The notes: generated from the letters alone by a model not told the origin. A DNA stretch of 64,000 bases from Psychrobacter sp. P2G3 (GCF_001593285.1 NZ_CP012529.1:1984001-2048000), one strand, 5' to 3'; shown: positions 27,626 to 38,420, counted from the stretch's first letter. Numbers and translations: made by a program.

Positions 27626-29275
27626 CTAGAACACTCGGTTAAGACCATTTAATGCTGCTACCCGGTAAGCTTCTGCCATCGTTGGATAGTTGAACGTCGT
27701 ATTTACAAAATACTCCAGCGTATTATTACACTTCATCACAGCCTGTCCGATATGGATAATCTCTGAAGCATGATTACCGTAGCAATGGATACCCAAGATT
27801 TCAAGCGTCTCACGATGGAACAATATCTTCAATACCCCAGAACGTTCACCAATAATTTGCGCTCGCGCCAAGTGTTTAAAGAATGCTTGACCCACCTCAT
27901 AAGGGACTTTTTCGTCCGTTAATTCTTGCTCAGTTTTACCAATACTTGAGATTTCAGGAATCGTATAGATACCAGTTGGTACACTCGATACTGGCTCTGC
28001 ATCACTATCGCCAACCATAAATGCCGCCGCACAGCGTCCTTGGTCATAAGCAGCTGAAGCCAGAGATGGCCAACCGATAACGTCACCAGCGGCATAAATG
28101 TTTTCAACATCTGTACAGTAAGTATCGTCTACTTTAAGCTGTCCACGGCCGTTAGCCTTTAAACCAATGGCTTCTAAATTTAGTCCTTCAGTATTACCTG
28201 AGCGACCGTTTGACCATAAAATCGCATCGGACTTGATTTTTTTACCGCTCTTTAGATGCAATATGACATAGTCGTCATGAGTCTCCAAATAGTCAATCTC
28301 TTCATTGCTACGAATGACCACACCAAACTGTCTAAAGTCATGCGCAATAGCATCACTAATCTCACTATCAAGATAGCTAAGTAGTTGGTTTTGGTTATTG
28401 ATTAGATCAACTTTATAGCCAAGGCCAGTGAAAATTGAAGCATATTCACAGCCGATGACACCCGCGCCATAAATGATGATTTTTTTGACTACATAATCCA
28501 TTTGTAGGATTTTGTCAGAATCAAAGACCCGCGGATGATCAAAATCTAAAATTTCAGGACGATAAGGTCGACTACCAACCGTGATGATCGCTTTATTGAA
28601 GGTAATGTTTTCAAAAATATTTTCATCAGTCTCAATGCGCAAAGTATTGGCATCTAAAAAACTTCCCCAACCATGAATGACTTCAATTTGATTGCGCTCA
28701 TAAAAGCGCGTATGGGTGCTGACCTGATTACGTATTACTTTACGGGCATTTGCTAGCACCTTATTTAGAGGTACTTGCTTATATTCCATAGCTTTAGTGA
28801 ACATCGGATCACGGCGGAAGTTAATCAAGTTGAATACTGATTGGCGCAGCGCTTTGCTCGGAATCGTACCTACATGCGTAGAGTTGCCACCGACCTGATC
28901 ACGCGGGTCAACAACCACTACTTTTTTGCCAGACTTAGCAAGCTTCATAGCAGCAGCTTCACCAGCAGGACCTGCACCTAATATCACAGCATCGTATTCA
29001 AACTTATGCTTATCACCTTTTATACGTTGCGAATCTTTAGTGAAGCCTGATTTGATATCAATACGCGTATCATCTAGCGGATTGACCAAATCAGGGTGAT
29101 GCATAACATCTTCAGTGACTTGGTCGTGGGTTTGCTCAATTTGTTCTTGCTTATTTTTATCTTCGGTCTGCTCAGGAGATGTGACAGGTGCAGCACCACT
29201 GTCTTTATTTGATACTTCGGTATGAGTGTCGCTACCAGTATCATTAGTTGTATCATCTTTGCGTTTGCTTCCCAT
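27626..29275 (-). CDS. sthA: Soluble pyridine nucleotide transhydrogenase
   Basis: 549 residues. It moves hydride between NADPH and NAD+ using FAD and is a cytoplasmic flavoprotein. FAD-binding GAGPAGEAA starts near residue 100, the NAD(P)-binding [15 protein letters not shown] is in the middle, and the end ([20 protein letters not shown]) is nearly the same as in E. coli SthA. The first 92 residues are an added acidic, low-complexity tail absent from the E. coli protein. Where E. coli has a cysteine in GGGCTHWGT, this protein has GGNSTHVGT, so the residue is not conserved; the family lacks the redox disulfide of related dehydrogenases anyway. Confidence 0.95.
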   Translation of the reverse strand: MGSKRKDDTTNDTGSDTHTEVSNKDSGAAPVTSPEQTEDKNKQEQIEQTHDQVTEDVMHHPDLVNPLDDTRIDIKSGFTKDSQRIKGDKHKFEYDAVILGAGPAGEAAAMKLAKSGKKVVVVDPRDQVGGNSTHVGTIPSKALRQSVFNLINFRRDPMFTKAMEYKQVPLNKVLANARKVIRNQVSTHTRFYERNQIEVIHGWGSFLDANTLRIETDENIFENITFNKAIITVGSRPYRPEILDFDHPRVFDSDKILQMDYVVKKIIIYGAGVIGCEYASIFTGLGYKVDLINNQNQLLSYLDSEISDAIAHDFRQFGVVIRSNEEIDYLETHDDYVILHLKSGKKIKSDAILWSNGRSGNTEGLNLEAIGLKANGRGQLKVDDTYCTDVENIYAAGDVIGWPSLASAAYDQGRCAAAFMVGDSDAEPVSSVPTGIYTIPEISSIGKTEQELTDEKVPYEVGQAFFKHLARAQIIGERSGVLKILFHRETLEILGIHCYGNHASEIIHIGQAVMKCNNTLEYFVNTTFNYPTMAEAYRVAALNGLNRVF

Positions 29276-29401
29276 GATATCCTCTTTAGTTATTTATTTA
29301 CTACTTAATCATTAAGCTATTTATGTGAGTCATAAGCGATCTATGTTAGTCATAAACAATCTGTGCATGAATCAATATATACATGAGTCAAGATCATGAT
29401 G

Positions 29402-29806
29402 TTATGGCGTGCCCACCATACGTTGTGACAAGATATTTTGCAATGTCCAGTGCCCGTTTAAACTCTGACGCTCTTCATCAACTTGTGGACGTGCGCTAAT
29501 CACATATTCTGTACCAAGGCTTGGCGTAAAGTCATCAATCCAATCATAAGGAATCTGAAATACTGAACCATCTTTACTAGATTTGGCTAGCAAACACTGC
29601 ATTGGTAGTGCCGATGCACAAGCCACTCGCTCTGGCATAATCGTTAAAGTCTGTGCCTCACCTAAAACAATAGTAGGTATATAGCGCGGTTCAGGGACTG
29701 GTTCGCGTGCGAAGGGAGATGATTGACAGGCACTGAGCAAAACTGTACTGCATAGCAAGCCCATCAATAATAAGGGAGATTTTTTAGATTTATGGGATAG
29801 ACTCAT
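29402..29806 (-). CDS. Small lipoprotein, DUF4377-like
   Basis: 134 residues from the ATG at 29806, which has AGAGAG just upstream; the longer frame begins with TTG at 29839 and is less likely. A lipoprotein signal with LLSAC near residue 28 directs lipid attachment. The mature domain has two cysteines (VACASALPMQCLL), DWIDDF and a GTEYVIS strand, which resemble DUF4377 domains; this match is from memory. Role unknown, probably in the envelope. Confidence 0.75.
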   Translation of the reverse strand: MSLSHKSKKSPLLLMGLLCSTVLLSACQSSPFAREPVPEPRYIPTIVLGEAQTLTIMPERVACASALPMQCLLAKSSKDGSVFQIPYDWIDDFTPSLGTEYVISARPQVDEERQSLNGHWTLQNILSQRMVGTP

Positions 29807-29888
29807 AACACTCTCTATTTGGTGATAAATATATAGCAACGTTTATATAGTTTGTATGGTATGGCGAAGAAAACAACCGTAAGCGAAA

Positions 29889-30785
29889 TTAACCAATGCG
29901 GCGTTTGAGACCGGTCATCTGCAAGATACGAGTAGCAATCTCTTCAACCGACATCTCTGAGACATCTAGGCTTGGAATACCATGAGTGATATAGATACCT
30001 TGTATGGCACGCTGCTCTTGCTGACACTGCTGATAGCTCGAATAACGACTGCCCGCACGGCGTTCTTGACGGATTTTTACCAAGCGGTCAGTATCAATTA
30101 GCAAACCAAATAGCTTGTCTTTATGCTCACGCAGCGCTTTTGGCAGCTGATTATCATACAGATCATCTTCAGTTAACGGGTAGTTGGCAGCGCGAATACC
30201 GAATTGTAGAGCTAAGTATAGAGATGTTGGTGTCTTGCCTGAACGTGACACGCCAATCAATATAATATCTGCCATACTATAGTGGCGGGTGCGTGCTCCA
30301 TCATCATTGTCTAAGGCAAAATGTACCGCATCAATACGTTCTTTATAAGTTTCAGAGTCGACATTGTCATGAGCATGGCCAGAGTGACCGTCAGGCTCTA
30401 CTCCGGTCTCTTCAGCGATACGTCCAATCAAACCCTCATACATATCCAAGTTACAGCTGTGCGCAGAGTTGATCTTCTCACGGATTTCAGGACTGACAAT
30501 AGTATCGAAGACTAATGGTAATAATCCATCGCGCTGATAGGCCATGTTGATCTTCTCAACTGCATCTTCCGCGCGCTCTATGCTATCAACATAGGGTAAT
30601 ACACATGTTTCAAATGGTACCGAGGCAAACTGGCTCAATATAGAACGACCCAACGTTTCGGCAGTAATGGCAGTACCATCAGAGATAAAAAAAGCACTTC
30701 TTATAGTTTGTGAGTTATCTAAACTTAAAGCGTGATGATTTTGAATAGTAGGCTTATTTTGCTCGGACGGATTGTTAGAGTACAT
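29889..30785 (-). CDS. ppsR: PEP synthetase regulatory protein (kinase/pyrophosphorylase)
   Basis: 298 residues. It turns PEP synthase off and on by ADP-dependent phosphorylation and phosphate-dependent dephosphorylation of a threonine next to the catalytic histidine. Family signs are FFISDGTAITAETLGRSIL near the start and the P-loop GVSRSGKTPTSLYLA in the middle, followed by ANYPLTEDDL. It lies divergent to ppsA (31305), the usual arrangement. A stretch around residues 130-150 is longer and acidic. The start is followed by about 25 extra residues before the conserved fold. Confidence 0.95.
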   Translation of the reverse strand: MYSNNPSEQNKPTIQNHHALSLDNSQTIRSAFFISDGTAITAETLGRSILSQFASVPFETCVLPYVDSIERAEDAVEKINMAYQRDGLLPLVFDTIVSPEIREKINSAHSCNLDMYEGLIGRIAEETGVEPDGHSGHAHDNVDSETYKERIDAVHFALDNDDGARTRHYSMADIILIGVSRSGKTPTSLYLALQFGIRAANYPLTEDDLYDNQLPKALREHKDKLFGLLIDTDRLVKIRQERRAGSRYSSYQQCQQEQRAIQGIYITHGIPSLDVSEMSVEEIATRILQMTGLKRRIG

Positions 30786-31304
30786 AACTTGAAAACCTCA
30801 GTGTAAACCTCAATAGTAAGCTTTAATTGACTCATTATACTTATACTAATTAAGTACGATAATTAAGTCGCTGTGTGACGCACATTCAGTAAGCAGCTAT
30901 AACACATTCCTATAATATAAATAGGTAGATTAATAGTTACATTGTCATATACGCCTGATATTTCATGCTCTACATTATACTCATAATAGCGTCTTAATAG
31001 GAATCAAAGTTAGCATAACTAGCGAACCTTAATAGCGGGTTCTTGCTACAGATTGTCATAGACCTTTTGCACTATTAAAATATTATGCGCTACATATAGG
31101 CATATAATTTATAGGAACATTTAGACTGAATTAGCTGCTTTATATTCGGATAAGTGAGACAATAGTGCGATTGTTTATTGCAGAACTCTATAATTTGTAT
31201 CTTTTTCATAAGTTTTTTGGCTTAACCCCTCGAAATTGTCCAAATATAGCGGTATAATTTACCGTTATAATCCTTACTAAATAACCTTATTTTCTGGAGT
31301 TATC
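30786..31304. other. Divergent control region ppsR / ppsA
   Basis: 519 bases without a gene. Several TATAAT-like boxes point toward ppsA (31103-31108, 31189-31194, 31253-31258), none with a good -35 at 17 bases, so the true start site is unclear. CTGGAG before the ATG at 31305 is the Shine-Dalgarno. Confidence 0.5.
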
Positions 31305-33689
31305 ATGGCAGCTCAATCTACAGCACTTGTGATCAATCTTGATCAGTTAGGAAAAAACGACATTGACATGGTCGGTGGTAAGAATGCTTCGCTTGGTGAG
31401 ATGATCAGTCATCTGTCTGATTTGGGCGTTAGTGTCCCAGGCGGCTTTGCTACAACTTCAAATGCTTTCAATCGTTTTTTGACTGAAACAGGTTTGCTTG
31501 ACAAGATTAACAGCGAGCTTAAAGAGCTAGATGTTAACGATGTTAATAAGCTTACTGCTACGGGTAAAAAAATCCGTACGTGGATTATTGAACAAGAATT
31601 GCCAAAAGATCTTGAGCAAGAGGTGCGTAAATCATTCGAAGAGATGAGTGATGGCAAAGATATCGCGGTTGCTGTACGTTCTTCTGCAACTGCTGAAGAT
31701 TTGCCAGATGCTTCATTTGCTGGTCAGCAAGAGACTTTTTTGAACATTCGCGGTATTGATAACGTCCTTATCGCTATTAAAGAAGTATTTGCCTCCCTTT
31801 ATAATGACCGTGCTATCTCTTATCGTGTACATAAAGGTTTTGAGCATGAAGGCGTTGCCTTATCTGCTGCTGTACAACGTATGGTACGCTCAGAAACAGG
31901 TGCTGCGGGCGTTATGTTTACCCTAGATACCGAAAGTGGCTTTGATCAAGTGGTCTTTATCACATCAAGCTATGGTCTAGGTGAAATGGTTGTTCAAGGC
32001 GCGGTTAACCCTGATGAGTTCTATTTATCGAAACGCCTACTTGCTGATGGTAAGCCTGCGATTATTCGCCGTAACCTAGGCAGCAAGCATAAGAAAATGA
32101 TTTATGGTGATGAAGGCAGCACGACTAAATCGGTCAAAACTGTCGATGTCGAAAAAGAAGAGCGCATGCAGTTCTCATTATCAACTGAAGAGCTGACTGA
32201 CCTTGCCAAACAAGCAGTGACCATCGAAAAGCATTATGGTCAAGCAATGGACATCGAATGGGCAAAAGACGGTGATACGAATGAAATCTTTATCGTTCAA
32301 GCCCGTCCAGAAACGGTAAAAAGCCGCCAAGATAGCAATGTCATGGAACGTTATATCATCGATACTAACAATGCAAAAGTATTATGTGAAGGTCGTTCAA
32401 TCGGTCAACGTATCGGCGCAGGTAAAGTACGTATCGTTAGCAACTTAAATGAGATGGACAAAGTACAAGACGGCGATGTCTTAGTTTCAGATATGACCGA
32501 TCCGGATTGGGAACCAGTCATGAAGCGTGCTTCTGCGATCATCACCAACCGTGGTGGCCGTACTTGTCATGCTGCTATTATCGCGCGTGAGCTTGGTGTT
32601 CCAGCTATCGTTGGTTGTGGTAATGCCACCGAATTGTTGGTTGATGGTCAAGACGTCACCGTTTCTTGTGCTGAAGGTGATACAGGCTTTATTTATGAGA
32701 GCCAAATTGATTTTGAAATTCAGACCAACTCTATTGAATCTATGCCAGAGCTTGCATTTAAAATTATGATGAACGTTGGCAACCCAGATCGTGCCTTCTC
32801 ATTCACGCAAATGCCAAACGAAGGTATCGGTCTTGCCCGTCTTGAATTCATCATTAACCGCATGATTGGTGTACATCCAAAAGCATTGTTAAATATGAAC
32901 AGCTTACCACGTGAAGTGGCACAAGCGATTAATGAGCGTATTGCAGGTTATGCTTCACCAGTTGATTTCTATGTTGATAAATTGGTCGAAGGTATCTCAA
33001 CGTTAGCCGTTGCCTTTATGGATCAACCAGTTATCGTTCGCATGTCAGATTTTAAATCAAACGAATATGCCAACTTACTTGGTGGTAAATTATACGAGCC
33101 ATCAGAAGAGAACCCAATGCTTGGTTTCCGTGGTGCTAGCCGCTACGTTTCTGATAACTTCCGTGACTGCTTTGAGCTTGAGTGTAAAGCGCTTAAGCGT
33201 GTACGTGATGAGATGGGCTTGACCAACGTCGAGATTATGATTCCTTTCGTACGTACTGTTGGTGAAGCAGCCCAAGTCATTGAGTTGCTAGAGAAAAATG
33301 GTCTAAAACGTGGTGAAAATGGTCTACGCATCATTATGATGTGTGAGCTACCAACTAACTGCTTACTAGCAGAAGAGTTCCTTGAGCACTTTGATGGCTT
33401 CTCAATTGGTTCAAACGACTTAACTCAACTTACTCTTGGTCTTGATCGTGACTCAGGTATCGTCTCACATCTATTTGATGAACGTGATCCTGCCGTTAAG
33501 AAATTATTGTCGATGGCGATTGATGCCTGCCGTAAAGCTGATAAATATATCGGTATCTGTGGTCAAGGTCCTTCAGACCACCCAGATCTTGCTTTTTGGC
33601 TTATGGAACAAGGTATTAGCTCAGTGTCACTTAACCCTGACTCAGTATTAGATACTTGGTTCTTCTTAGCTGGTGAAGAAGTACAATAA
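31305..33689 (+). CDS. ppsA: Phosphoenolpyruvate synthase
   Basis: 794 residues, the normal length. It makes PEP from pyruvate, ATP and water for gluconeogenesis. The N-terminal ATP-binding domain shows [10 protein letters not shown] and [20 protein letters not shown]. The phosphohistidine domain has [17 protein letters not shown] with the catalytic histidine at residue 422. The C-terminal barrel has FRGASRY and the motif [16 protein letters not shown]. The threonine before the catalytic CH pair (T420) is the expected target of PpsR. Strong codon bias suggests high expression. Confidence 0.98.
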   Translation: MAAQSTALVINLDQLGKNDIDMVGGKNASLGEMISHLSDLGVSVPGGFATTSNAFNRFLTETGLLDKINSELKELDVNDVNKLTATGKKIRTWIIEQELPKDLEQEVRKSFEEMSDGKDIAVAVRSSATAEDLPDASFAGQQETFLNIRGIDNVLIAIKEVFASLYNDRAISYRVHKGFEHEGVALSAAVQRMVRSETGAAGVMFTLDTESGFDQVVFITSSYGLGEMVVQGAVNPDEFYLSKRLLADGKPAIIRRNLGSKHKKMIYGDEGSTTKSVKTVDVEKEERMQFSLSTEELTDLAKQAVTIEKHYGQAMDIEWAKDGDTNEIFIVQARPETVKSRQDSNVMERYIIDTNNAKVLCEGRSIGQRIGAGKVRIVSNLNEMDKVQDGDVLVSDMTDPDWEPVMKRASAIITNRGGRTCHAAIIARELGVPAIVGCGNATELLVDGQDVTVSCAEGDTGFIYESQIDFEIQTNSIESMPELAFKIMMNVGNPDRAFSFTQMPNEGIGLARLEFIINRMIGVHPKALLNMNSLPREVAQAINERIAGYASPVDFYVDKLVEGISTLAVAFMDQPVIVRMSDFKSNEYANLLGGKLYEPSEENPMLGFRGASRYVSDNFRDCFELECKALKRVRDEMGLTNVEIMIPFVRTVGEAAQVIELLEKNGLKRGENGLRIIMMCELPTNCLLAEEFLEHFDGFSIGSNDLTQLTLGLDRDSGIVSHLFDERDPAVKKLLSMAIDACRKADKYIGICGQGPSDHPDLAFWLMEQGISSVSLNPDSVLDTWFFLAGEEVQ

Positions 33690-33817
33690 GCTGTAACGTT
33701 AAGTCACCGCAGTAATTCACACAGTCATTAAGTAAGTAATCATTAGGGTCTATTTGAAAAATCCTCAATAGACCCTAATACTATGGCTTACAGTAGCGAC
33801 TTAAGATATGACTAACT

Positions 33818-34810
33818 ATGCAGGCAATTATGCAGATTTTCCTTGCTCGAAATAACGTACAAGCTGGTCCATATACTTTGGATCAACTCAATATTATGCT
33901 GACATCTGGTGAGGTATTATTAGATGATTTGGTATGGCATGAAGGCTTAGATAAGTGGCAGCGTGTTGGAGACTTGACATGTGACCAACCTCTTTATAGT
34001 CCTGCTAACATTCCTACGCCTAACGACTCTATCATTAATAATGTGACGGTATTCCCTGAAGACTCTGATACTAATAGTCGCGATGGCAAAAACGTGTCTC
34101 TTGATAGATTATATGGTAAGCCTGAACGCCCAAAAAGTAATACTGACAAGAATGCTAAAGGTGGCATGACGTCCAACCGTCATCATACGCCAAATAAAAA
34201 TGTATCATTGAACAAACCTGGTACGACCAAACTTGCCAATAGTAAAGACAAAGTACTTGGCGATGTGGTCCTTGCACCTATTATGTCACGCGTATTGGCA
34301 ACAGCACTTAATGGCCTATTATATATATTAGCGATTTTTCCGTTAGTACTAGCATTGACCAAAATGGATGTAGATTACTCAAAGTTCCAAGATATTCAGA
34401 ATATGGATGCCGCTTATCAGTACTCGATGACACTCATGGAGAGCTTACCTAGCTCTACCTTAATGATGTCACAAGTTATGGTCTTTGGTCTATTCGCCCT
34501 ACAACTGGTATTTATTACATTACGTGGACAGTCTCTTGGTAAATTAATTACCGGTATTCGCGTGGTCGATCAAACCACACACCGTATACCGTCGTTTATC
34601 AAACTTATCGGCATGCGTACATTGGTACTATTTATTATCTACAATTTATTGTTCTCATTCACGAGTTTCTTAGGATTTGTTGTCATTGCTGTTCATTATT
34701 ATATGGTATCTAGAAGTCCTGAAAATATTGGTTGGCATGATAAGTTGGCTAAGACTTTAGTAGTAAAAGCTGATAGCAGTCAATTGGTCAAGCAACCAAA
34801 AATAAAGTAG
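33818..34810 (+). CDS. RDD-family membrane protein with N-terminal GYF_2 domain
   Basis: 330 residues. Residues about 5-60 form a GYF_2 (DUF4339) domain, with AGPYTLDQL and DLVWHEGLDKWQRV. A charged linker of about 90 residues follows. The C-terminal half is an RDD domain with three to four transmembrane segments, including SRVLATALNGLLYILAIF and the conserved SLGKLITGIRVVDQ, then NIGWHDKLAKTLVV. ATG codons at 33818 and 33830 are both possible starts; no strong Shine-Dalgarno distinguishes them. RDD proteins are poorly understood; some act as ion antiporters. Confidence 0.88.
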   Translation: MQAIMQIFLARNNVQAGPYTLDQLNIMLTSGEVLLDDLVWHEGLDKWQRVGDLTCDQPLYSPANIPTPNDSIINNVTVFPEDSDTNSRDGKNVSLDRLYGKPERPKSNTDKNAKGGMTSNRHHTPNKNVSLNKPGTTKLANSKDKVLGDVVLAPIMSRVLATALNGLLYILAIFPLVLALTKMDVDYSKFQDIQNMDAAYQYSMTLMESLPSSTLMMSQVMVFGLFALQLVFITLRGQSLGKLITGIRVVDQTTHRIPSFIKLIGMRTLVLFIIYNLLFSFTSFLGFVVIAVHYYMVSRSPENIGWHDKLAKTLVVKADSSQLVKQPKIK

Positions 34811-34903
34811 CTAAAACACTTCGTTATTTAAAATCATATCTGTTTGCAAAAAGCAGCGCTTAGTCGTTGCTTTTTATTTATTAGCAGACGACTGTATTAA
34901 CCT

Positions 34904-34932
34904 TTGTGTTAGTACACGACTACTGCTATAAT
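34904..34932 (+). promoter_or_regulatory. Promoter of rpsF-rpsR-rplI
   Basis: TTGTGT (34904-34909) and TATAAT (34927-34932) are 17 bases apart, and TGC directly before the -10 makes an extended -10 element. Transcription should start near 34939 and give a leader of about 100 bases. Confidence 0.75.
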
Positions 34933-34991
34933 ACGGCGCTTTATAACCTAAGCTTACCTTCTCTATATGAGATTGAGTTTACCTTATAAAT

Positions 34992-35037
34992 CTCCTTGCT
35001 ATTAACATAGGGTTAATAGCTACTAATCCGTAAGGAG
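34992..35037 (+). promoter_or_regulatory. Candidate S6:S18-binding leader of rpsF
   Basis: CTCCTT (34992-34997) is complementary to the Shine-Dalgarno AAGGAG (35032-35037). Between them a 9-bp hairpin forms (34998-35006 with 35012-35020). The bases CCG (35028-35030) would be bulged on the 3' side next to the outer stem. This layout agrees with the known S6:S18 autoregulatory mRNA motif, in which the ribosomal protein complex binds the CCG bulge and blocks its own translation. Confidence 0.6.
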
Positions 35038-35042
35038 TCCAA

Positions 35043-35447
35043 ATGAGACATTACGAGCTGGTGTTAATTGTACACCCAGACCAAAGCGACCAAGTGGTCG
35101 GCATGGTTGAACGCTATATCAAGTTGGTTCAAGACAATGGCGGTGTTATCCATCGTCTAGAAGATTGGGGCCGTCGTCAACTGGCTTACCCAATCAACAA
35201 GATTCACAAAGCTCATTACGTTCTTTTCAATATTGAGACTGACGGTGAGACTTTAGCTGAGCTTGAAGAATTATTCCGTTATAACGACGCGATCATTCGT
35301 AGCCTAGTTATGCGCCGTGACGACGCTATCACTGAAGAGTCGCAGTTAGCTAAGAATGCCGATGAAAAACGCGCACGCAAAGCAACTACTCGTCGTCCAG
35401 ACAGTCGTGAAAACGATAATGACGACAACGACAACAGTGAAGACTAA
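35043..35447 (+). CDS. rpsF: 30S ribosomal protein S6
   Basis: 134 residues. It binds 16S rRNA in the platform of the small subunit together with S18. Family signs: [14 protein letters not shown] at the start, [14 protein letters not shown] and YVLFNIE in the core. The C-terminal tail is long, first basic then acidic (NDDNDNSED). It is first in the rpsF-rpsR-rplI operon, 16 bases before rpsR. Translation is probably autoregulated through the leader structure just upstream. Confidence 0.98.
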   Translation: MRHYELVLIVHPDQSDQVVGMVERYIKLVQDNGGVIHRLEDWGRRQLAYPINKIHKAHYVLFNIETDGETLAELEELFRYNDAIIRSLVMRRDDAITEESQLAKNADEKRARKATTRRPDSRENDNDDNDNSED

Positions 35448-35463
35448 TTAAAGGAGAATACTC

Positions 35464-35694
35464 ATGGCACGTTTCTATCGCCGTCGCAAATTCTGCCGTT
35501 TCACTGCTGAAGGCATCACTCACATCGATTATAAAGATGTTGAATTGCTAAAACAGTATATCAGTGATAATGGCAAGATTGTACCAAGCCGCATTACCGG
35601 TACATCTACTAAATATCAGCGTCAACTAGCGACTGCTATCAAGCAAGCTCGTTATTTATCGCTACTTCCATACACTGATAACCATCAGGGTTAA
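35464..35694 (+). CDS. rpsR: 30S ribosomal protein S18
   Basis: 76 residues, normal length. It binds the small-subunit platform as a partner of S6. Typical sequence: [12 protein letters not shown] near the start, then [12 protein letters not shown] and PSRITGT, ending in [21 protein letters not shown] lies just before its ATG. It is co-transcribed with rpsF and rplI. Confidence 0.98.
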   Translation: MARFYRRRKFCRFTAEGITHIDYKDVELLKQYISDNGKIVPSRITGTSTKYQRQLATAIKQARYLSLLPYTDNHQG

Positions 35695-35720
35695 CCGTTA
35701 ACTTTAACTAGGAATGACTC

Positions 35721-36236
35721 ATGCAAATTATTTTGTTACAGCGTATCGTCAACCTTGGTAAACTCGGTGAAACTGTCGATGTGAAACCAGGTTACGGTCG
35801 TAACTTTCTTATCCCTCAGGGCAAAGCACTACCTGCTACTAAAGCTAACATTGAAAAGTTCGAAGCACGTCGTGCTGAGCTTGAAGCTGAAGAAGCAAAA
35901 GAAATCAATGCCGCCAAAGAACGTGCTGACGCATTAACTGATGTTAATGTCATCATGCGCGCTAAATCAGGTGACGAAGGCAAACTATTCGGCTCTATCG
36001 GTACTCGTGATATCGCTGAAGCGTTAACTAACTCAGGCTTAGAAGTTGATCGCTCTGAAGTTAAACTTCCAGAAGGCGCTTTACGTCAAGTTGGCGAATA
36101 TAACGTTGATATCCAATTGCATCATGACGTTACTGCTAGCATCTTAGTTACTATTCTTTCTGAAGATGGTGATAACGAAGATTCAGCCGAAGAAGATGAA
36201 GCACAAGACGAGAACGAAAACTATTCTGAAGAGTAA
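35721..36236 (+). CDS. rplI: 50S ribosomal protein L9
   Basis: 171 residues, longer than the usual about 148. It binds 23S rRNA near the base of the L1 stalk. The N-terminal domain shows [17 protein letters not shown] and [16 protein letters not shown], then the long connecting helix and the C-terminal domain with [16 protein letters not shown]. The added 25-residue end is strongly acidic (many D and E). Last gene of the operon; a hairpin with eight T follows at once. Confidence 0.98.
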   Translation: MQIILLQRIVNLGKLGETVDVKPGYGRNFLIPQGKALPATKANIEKFEARRAELEAEEAKEINAAKERADALTDVNVIMRAKSGDEGKLFGSIGTRDIAEALTNSGLEVDRSEVKLPEGALRQVGEYNVDIQLHHDVTASILVTILSEDGDNEDSAEEDEAQDENENYSEE

Positions 36237-36617
36237 TCCTTAGAACGTTTGAATCAAGTCTAAAGAAAGCCAGTAACTTAAAGTTGCTGGTTTTTTTTAT
36301 GAATAATTATAGAGACTTAGAGACTTAGAGACTATTTCAGCATTACGCATTATATTAGAATACACTATAGAGTGAAGCTTATAAGATGCTTAACGAACAG
36401 ATAGGTTAATTAGGTATAATATTTTTGCAATAAACTCAGACGTTATCTTATTTGTGTTATCAATGATAAGTATTTGTACGTAAAACTATTTGATATAGAA
36501 GTAATAGCCCATTACTATAAATAGTATAAATCTGTTTTTATATTCTTATGATAATGCCAAATAGTGAGATAAGCATCGCTTTAGCGTTATACGATTATTA
36601 TGAATTAGAGTGTTCAC
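36237..36617. other. Intergenic region after rplI
   Basis: 381 bases. It holds the rplI terminator and a short direct repeat of AGAGACTT (about 36311-36332); the rest is AT-rich with no gene. It should hold the promoter of the gene at 36618. Confidence 0.5.
36270..36298 (+). terminator. Terminator of the rpsF-rpsR-rplI operon
   Basis: Arms 36270-36277 and 36283-36290 pair over 8 bp with one T-G pair, loop of 5, followed by eight T (36291-36298). Confidence 0.85.
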
Positions 36618-37940
36618 ATGACATTTTACTCAAAGCCAAATTATTCTGACCATCTGCATGAGTGGCTTAAGCGTGGTAGAAACTGGCACATTGAATATGG
36701 TGACTACTTATCAAATCATATCACTCATAATTGGATTGCATTAAACGCTGCTGGTGCTAGTCAAGAAAAAATGCAGTGGTGGCAAGATACTTATACTCAT
36801 AATGCCACTAACGAGACTTCTAAAAATACTGTAAGAGAGCCAGAAATGTTAGAAGCGCCTCACAGTAACCCGATAGATTACACAGAAATAACTGATGCTA
36901 ACTGGATGAATAATTTGCAGTCTATTCGGATTGCCTTTCCTTTATATCGTGATTTTTTTGATAAAAAAATAGCAGAACTAGGGTTAAGCGCTTGCCTTAA
37001 ACGCTACTACCCTACGCTATCAAAAGGAATGGCAGGCGCTGCGTTTCATCCTGTGATCCATACAGGCTGGGCCGTTGATGTTGACTCTGATGACATGGCA
37101 GCGGAAGGGTTGGCATATATGGCAACCGCATTCCAACCATTAGCTACCGGCTCAATCCATACCGAACATCAGCTTTGGTCTCCTAATGCGCCACGTCCTA
37201 TAGAATTGCTTGAGAAAGTCCTAAACGACGACAGAATACCGCAACTAACTGAAAAAGCCGATTGGTTAAGTAAAACCGAAGATTATAAAAAGCTAAATAG
37301 AGGTAGTTTTCAACAGCGATTGATCACTTTTGATAACCCCGAAGAGCCGATGTCGCTGTTTCTCAATGAGGTGGTGACGCTTAAACTGCCTGATATCGGA
37401 CAAGATCTAACTTCATCGATCGAAGAGCTGACTGTTATTGCTGCAACTGCCTTACACAGCAGTGACAATGAATTTTTTATACTTCATGGACTAACGAGCC
37501 TATACGCTGTTTTATGTGTATTGCCACATCTTGATGAAAGCGCTCAGCGCAATACTTTGGGTTATTGGTTTAGAGCACTGGTGGCTACTATCATAGTTCA
37601 GGGAAGTCCTGGAATGACTGATACAGCTACCCTACTTAAAAAGTGGCTTGCTGATAAAGAAGACAGTAAAACTGACGGTTATCAGTTAAATGATGAGCTA
37701 AAAGCATGGTGGCTACAAACCCTACAATCTACTACAGACAGTTTTGATGAGCATGTGCCAAAAGCAGTTTATGTTTTGAGGCGCTGGGCTGAATGGCAGT
37801 CATTTTCAAAAGTATCACACGAGGCCTATGTTAAAGCGGCTCGCAATATAACAAAACCTAATATGGATGGCGAGCTGCAAGATAATCTATGGTTTAGTAA
37901 TGCCTTCATGAAAGCTTTAGAAAGTAAAAATAAGCAGTGA
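36618..37940 (+). CDS. Questin oxidase-like (DUF4243) protein
   Basis: 440 residues, no signal peptide. Family-like phrases are SNHITHNWIALNAAGAS near the start, FHPVIHTGWAVDVDSDDMAAEG in the middle, and an alpha-helical C-terminal half with histidines. In fungi, questin oxidase opens an anthraquinone ring in geodin synthesis; bacterial members are mostly uncharacterised, so the reaction here is unknown. It stands alone between the ribosomal operon and ssrA with no secondary-metabolite genes nearby. Confidence 0.75.
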   Translation: MTFYSKPNYSDHLHEWLKRGRNWHIEYGDYLSNHITHNWIALNAAGASQEKMQWWQDTYTHNATNETSKNTVREPEMLEAPHSNPIDYTEITDANWMNNLQSIRIAFPLYRDFFDKKIAELGLSACLKRYYPTLSKGMAGAAFHPVIHTGWAVDVDSDDMAAEGLAYMATAFQPLATGSIHTEHQLWSPNAPRPIELLEKVLNDDRIPQLTEKADWLSKTEDYKKLNRGSFQQRLITFDNPEEPMSLFLNEVVTLKLPDIGQDLTSSIEELTVIAATALHSSDNEFFILHGLTSLYAVLCVLPHLDESAQRNTLGYWFRALVATIIVQGSPGMTDTATLLKKWLADKEDSKTDGYQLNDELKAWWLQTLQSTTDSFDEHVPKAVYVLRRWAEWQSFSKVSHEAYVKAARNITKPNMDGELQDNLWFSNAFMKALESKNKQ

Positions 37941-38012
37941 TTTAGCACTTACGATGTTCTTATACGTTTATCATAGGTGTGTTATCAAGTGTAACGACTT
38001 AGCATTAACCTA

Positions 38013-38041
38013 TTGCCAAAACTAGCCTTATATACTATAAT
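38013..38041 (+). promoter_or_regulatory. Promoter of ssrA
   Basis: TTGCCA (38013-38018) and TATAAT (38036-38041) separated by 17 bases, just upstream of the tmRNA 5' end at 38055. This is the best sigma-70-type promoter seen in the window. Confidence 0.8.
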
Positions 38042-38054
38042 ACGTCGTTCTATT

Positions 38055-38413
38055 GGGGATGTTCTGGCTTCGACGCTGGTGATGAAACTCAATGATGCAT
38101 GTCGAGAGTATATGTCCTCTCGTAAATCAAACATATATTGTTATAGTCGCAAACGACGAAACTTACGCTCTAGCAGCTTAAACCCTGCTTACTTGGTTGC
38201 TGATCACCTACAGTTGGTTAACTAAGTTGAAGCGTCCGCATGTAGGCTCGCCACAAGGGATTGTCTCAATCGCTTGGGTTCAAAAGTAGAGAATCGTCCA
38301 ATCCATCCTGACTGTCGGATCGGTGCGGATTAAAGCCAAAGACAGAAACTAAACATGTAGATTCATGAGCGTAATGCTGGCGGACGCGGGTTCAACTCCC
38401 GCCATCTCCACCA
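38055..38413 (+). ncRNA. ssrA: Transfer-messenger RNA (tmRNA)
   Basis: 359 bases. The acceptor stem pairs GGGGAT (38055-38060) with ATCTCC (38404-38409), followed by A and the encoded CCA end (38411-38413). A T-arm with GGTTCAACTCC lies just before. The tag frame starts with GCA at 38149 and ends at TAA 38179-38181, giving the proteolysis tag ANDETYALAA. tmRNA frees stalled ribosomes and marks the unfinished proteins for degradation. A short open frame that overlaps this RNA is not a gene. Confidence 0.97.
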
Positions 38414-38420
38414 AATATTA

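Noticed and set aside
36311..36332. Short AGAGACTT direct repeat
   Set aside because: Only eight bases in fewer than three copies; no link to any gene function seen.
38013..38225. 70-codon open frame starting before and overlapping the tmRNA
   Set aside because: It covers the 5' half of ssrA; only the 10-residue tag frame is translated there.
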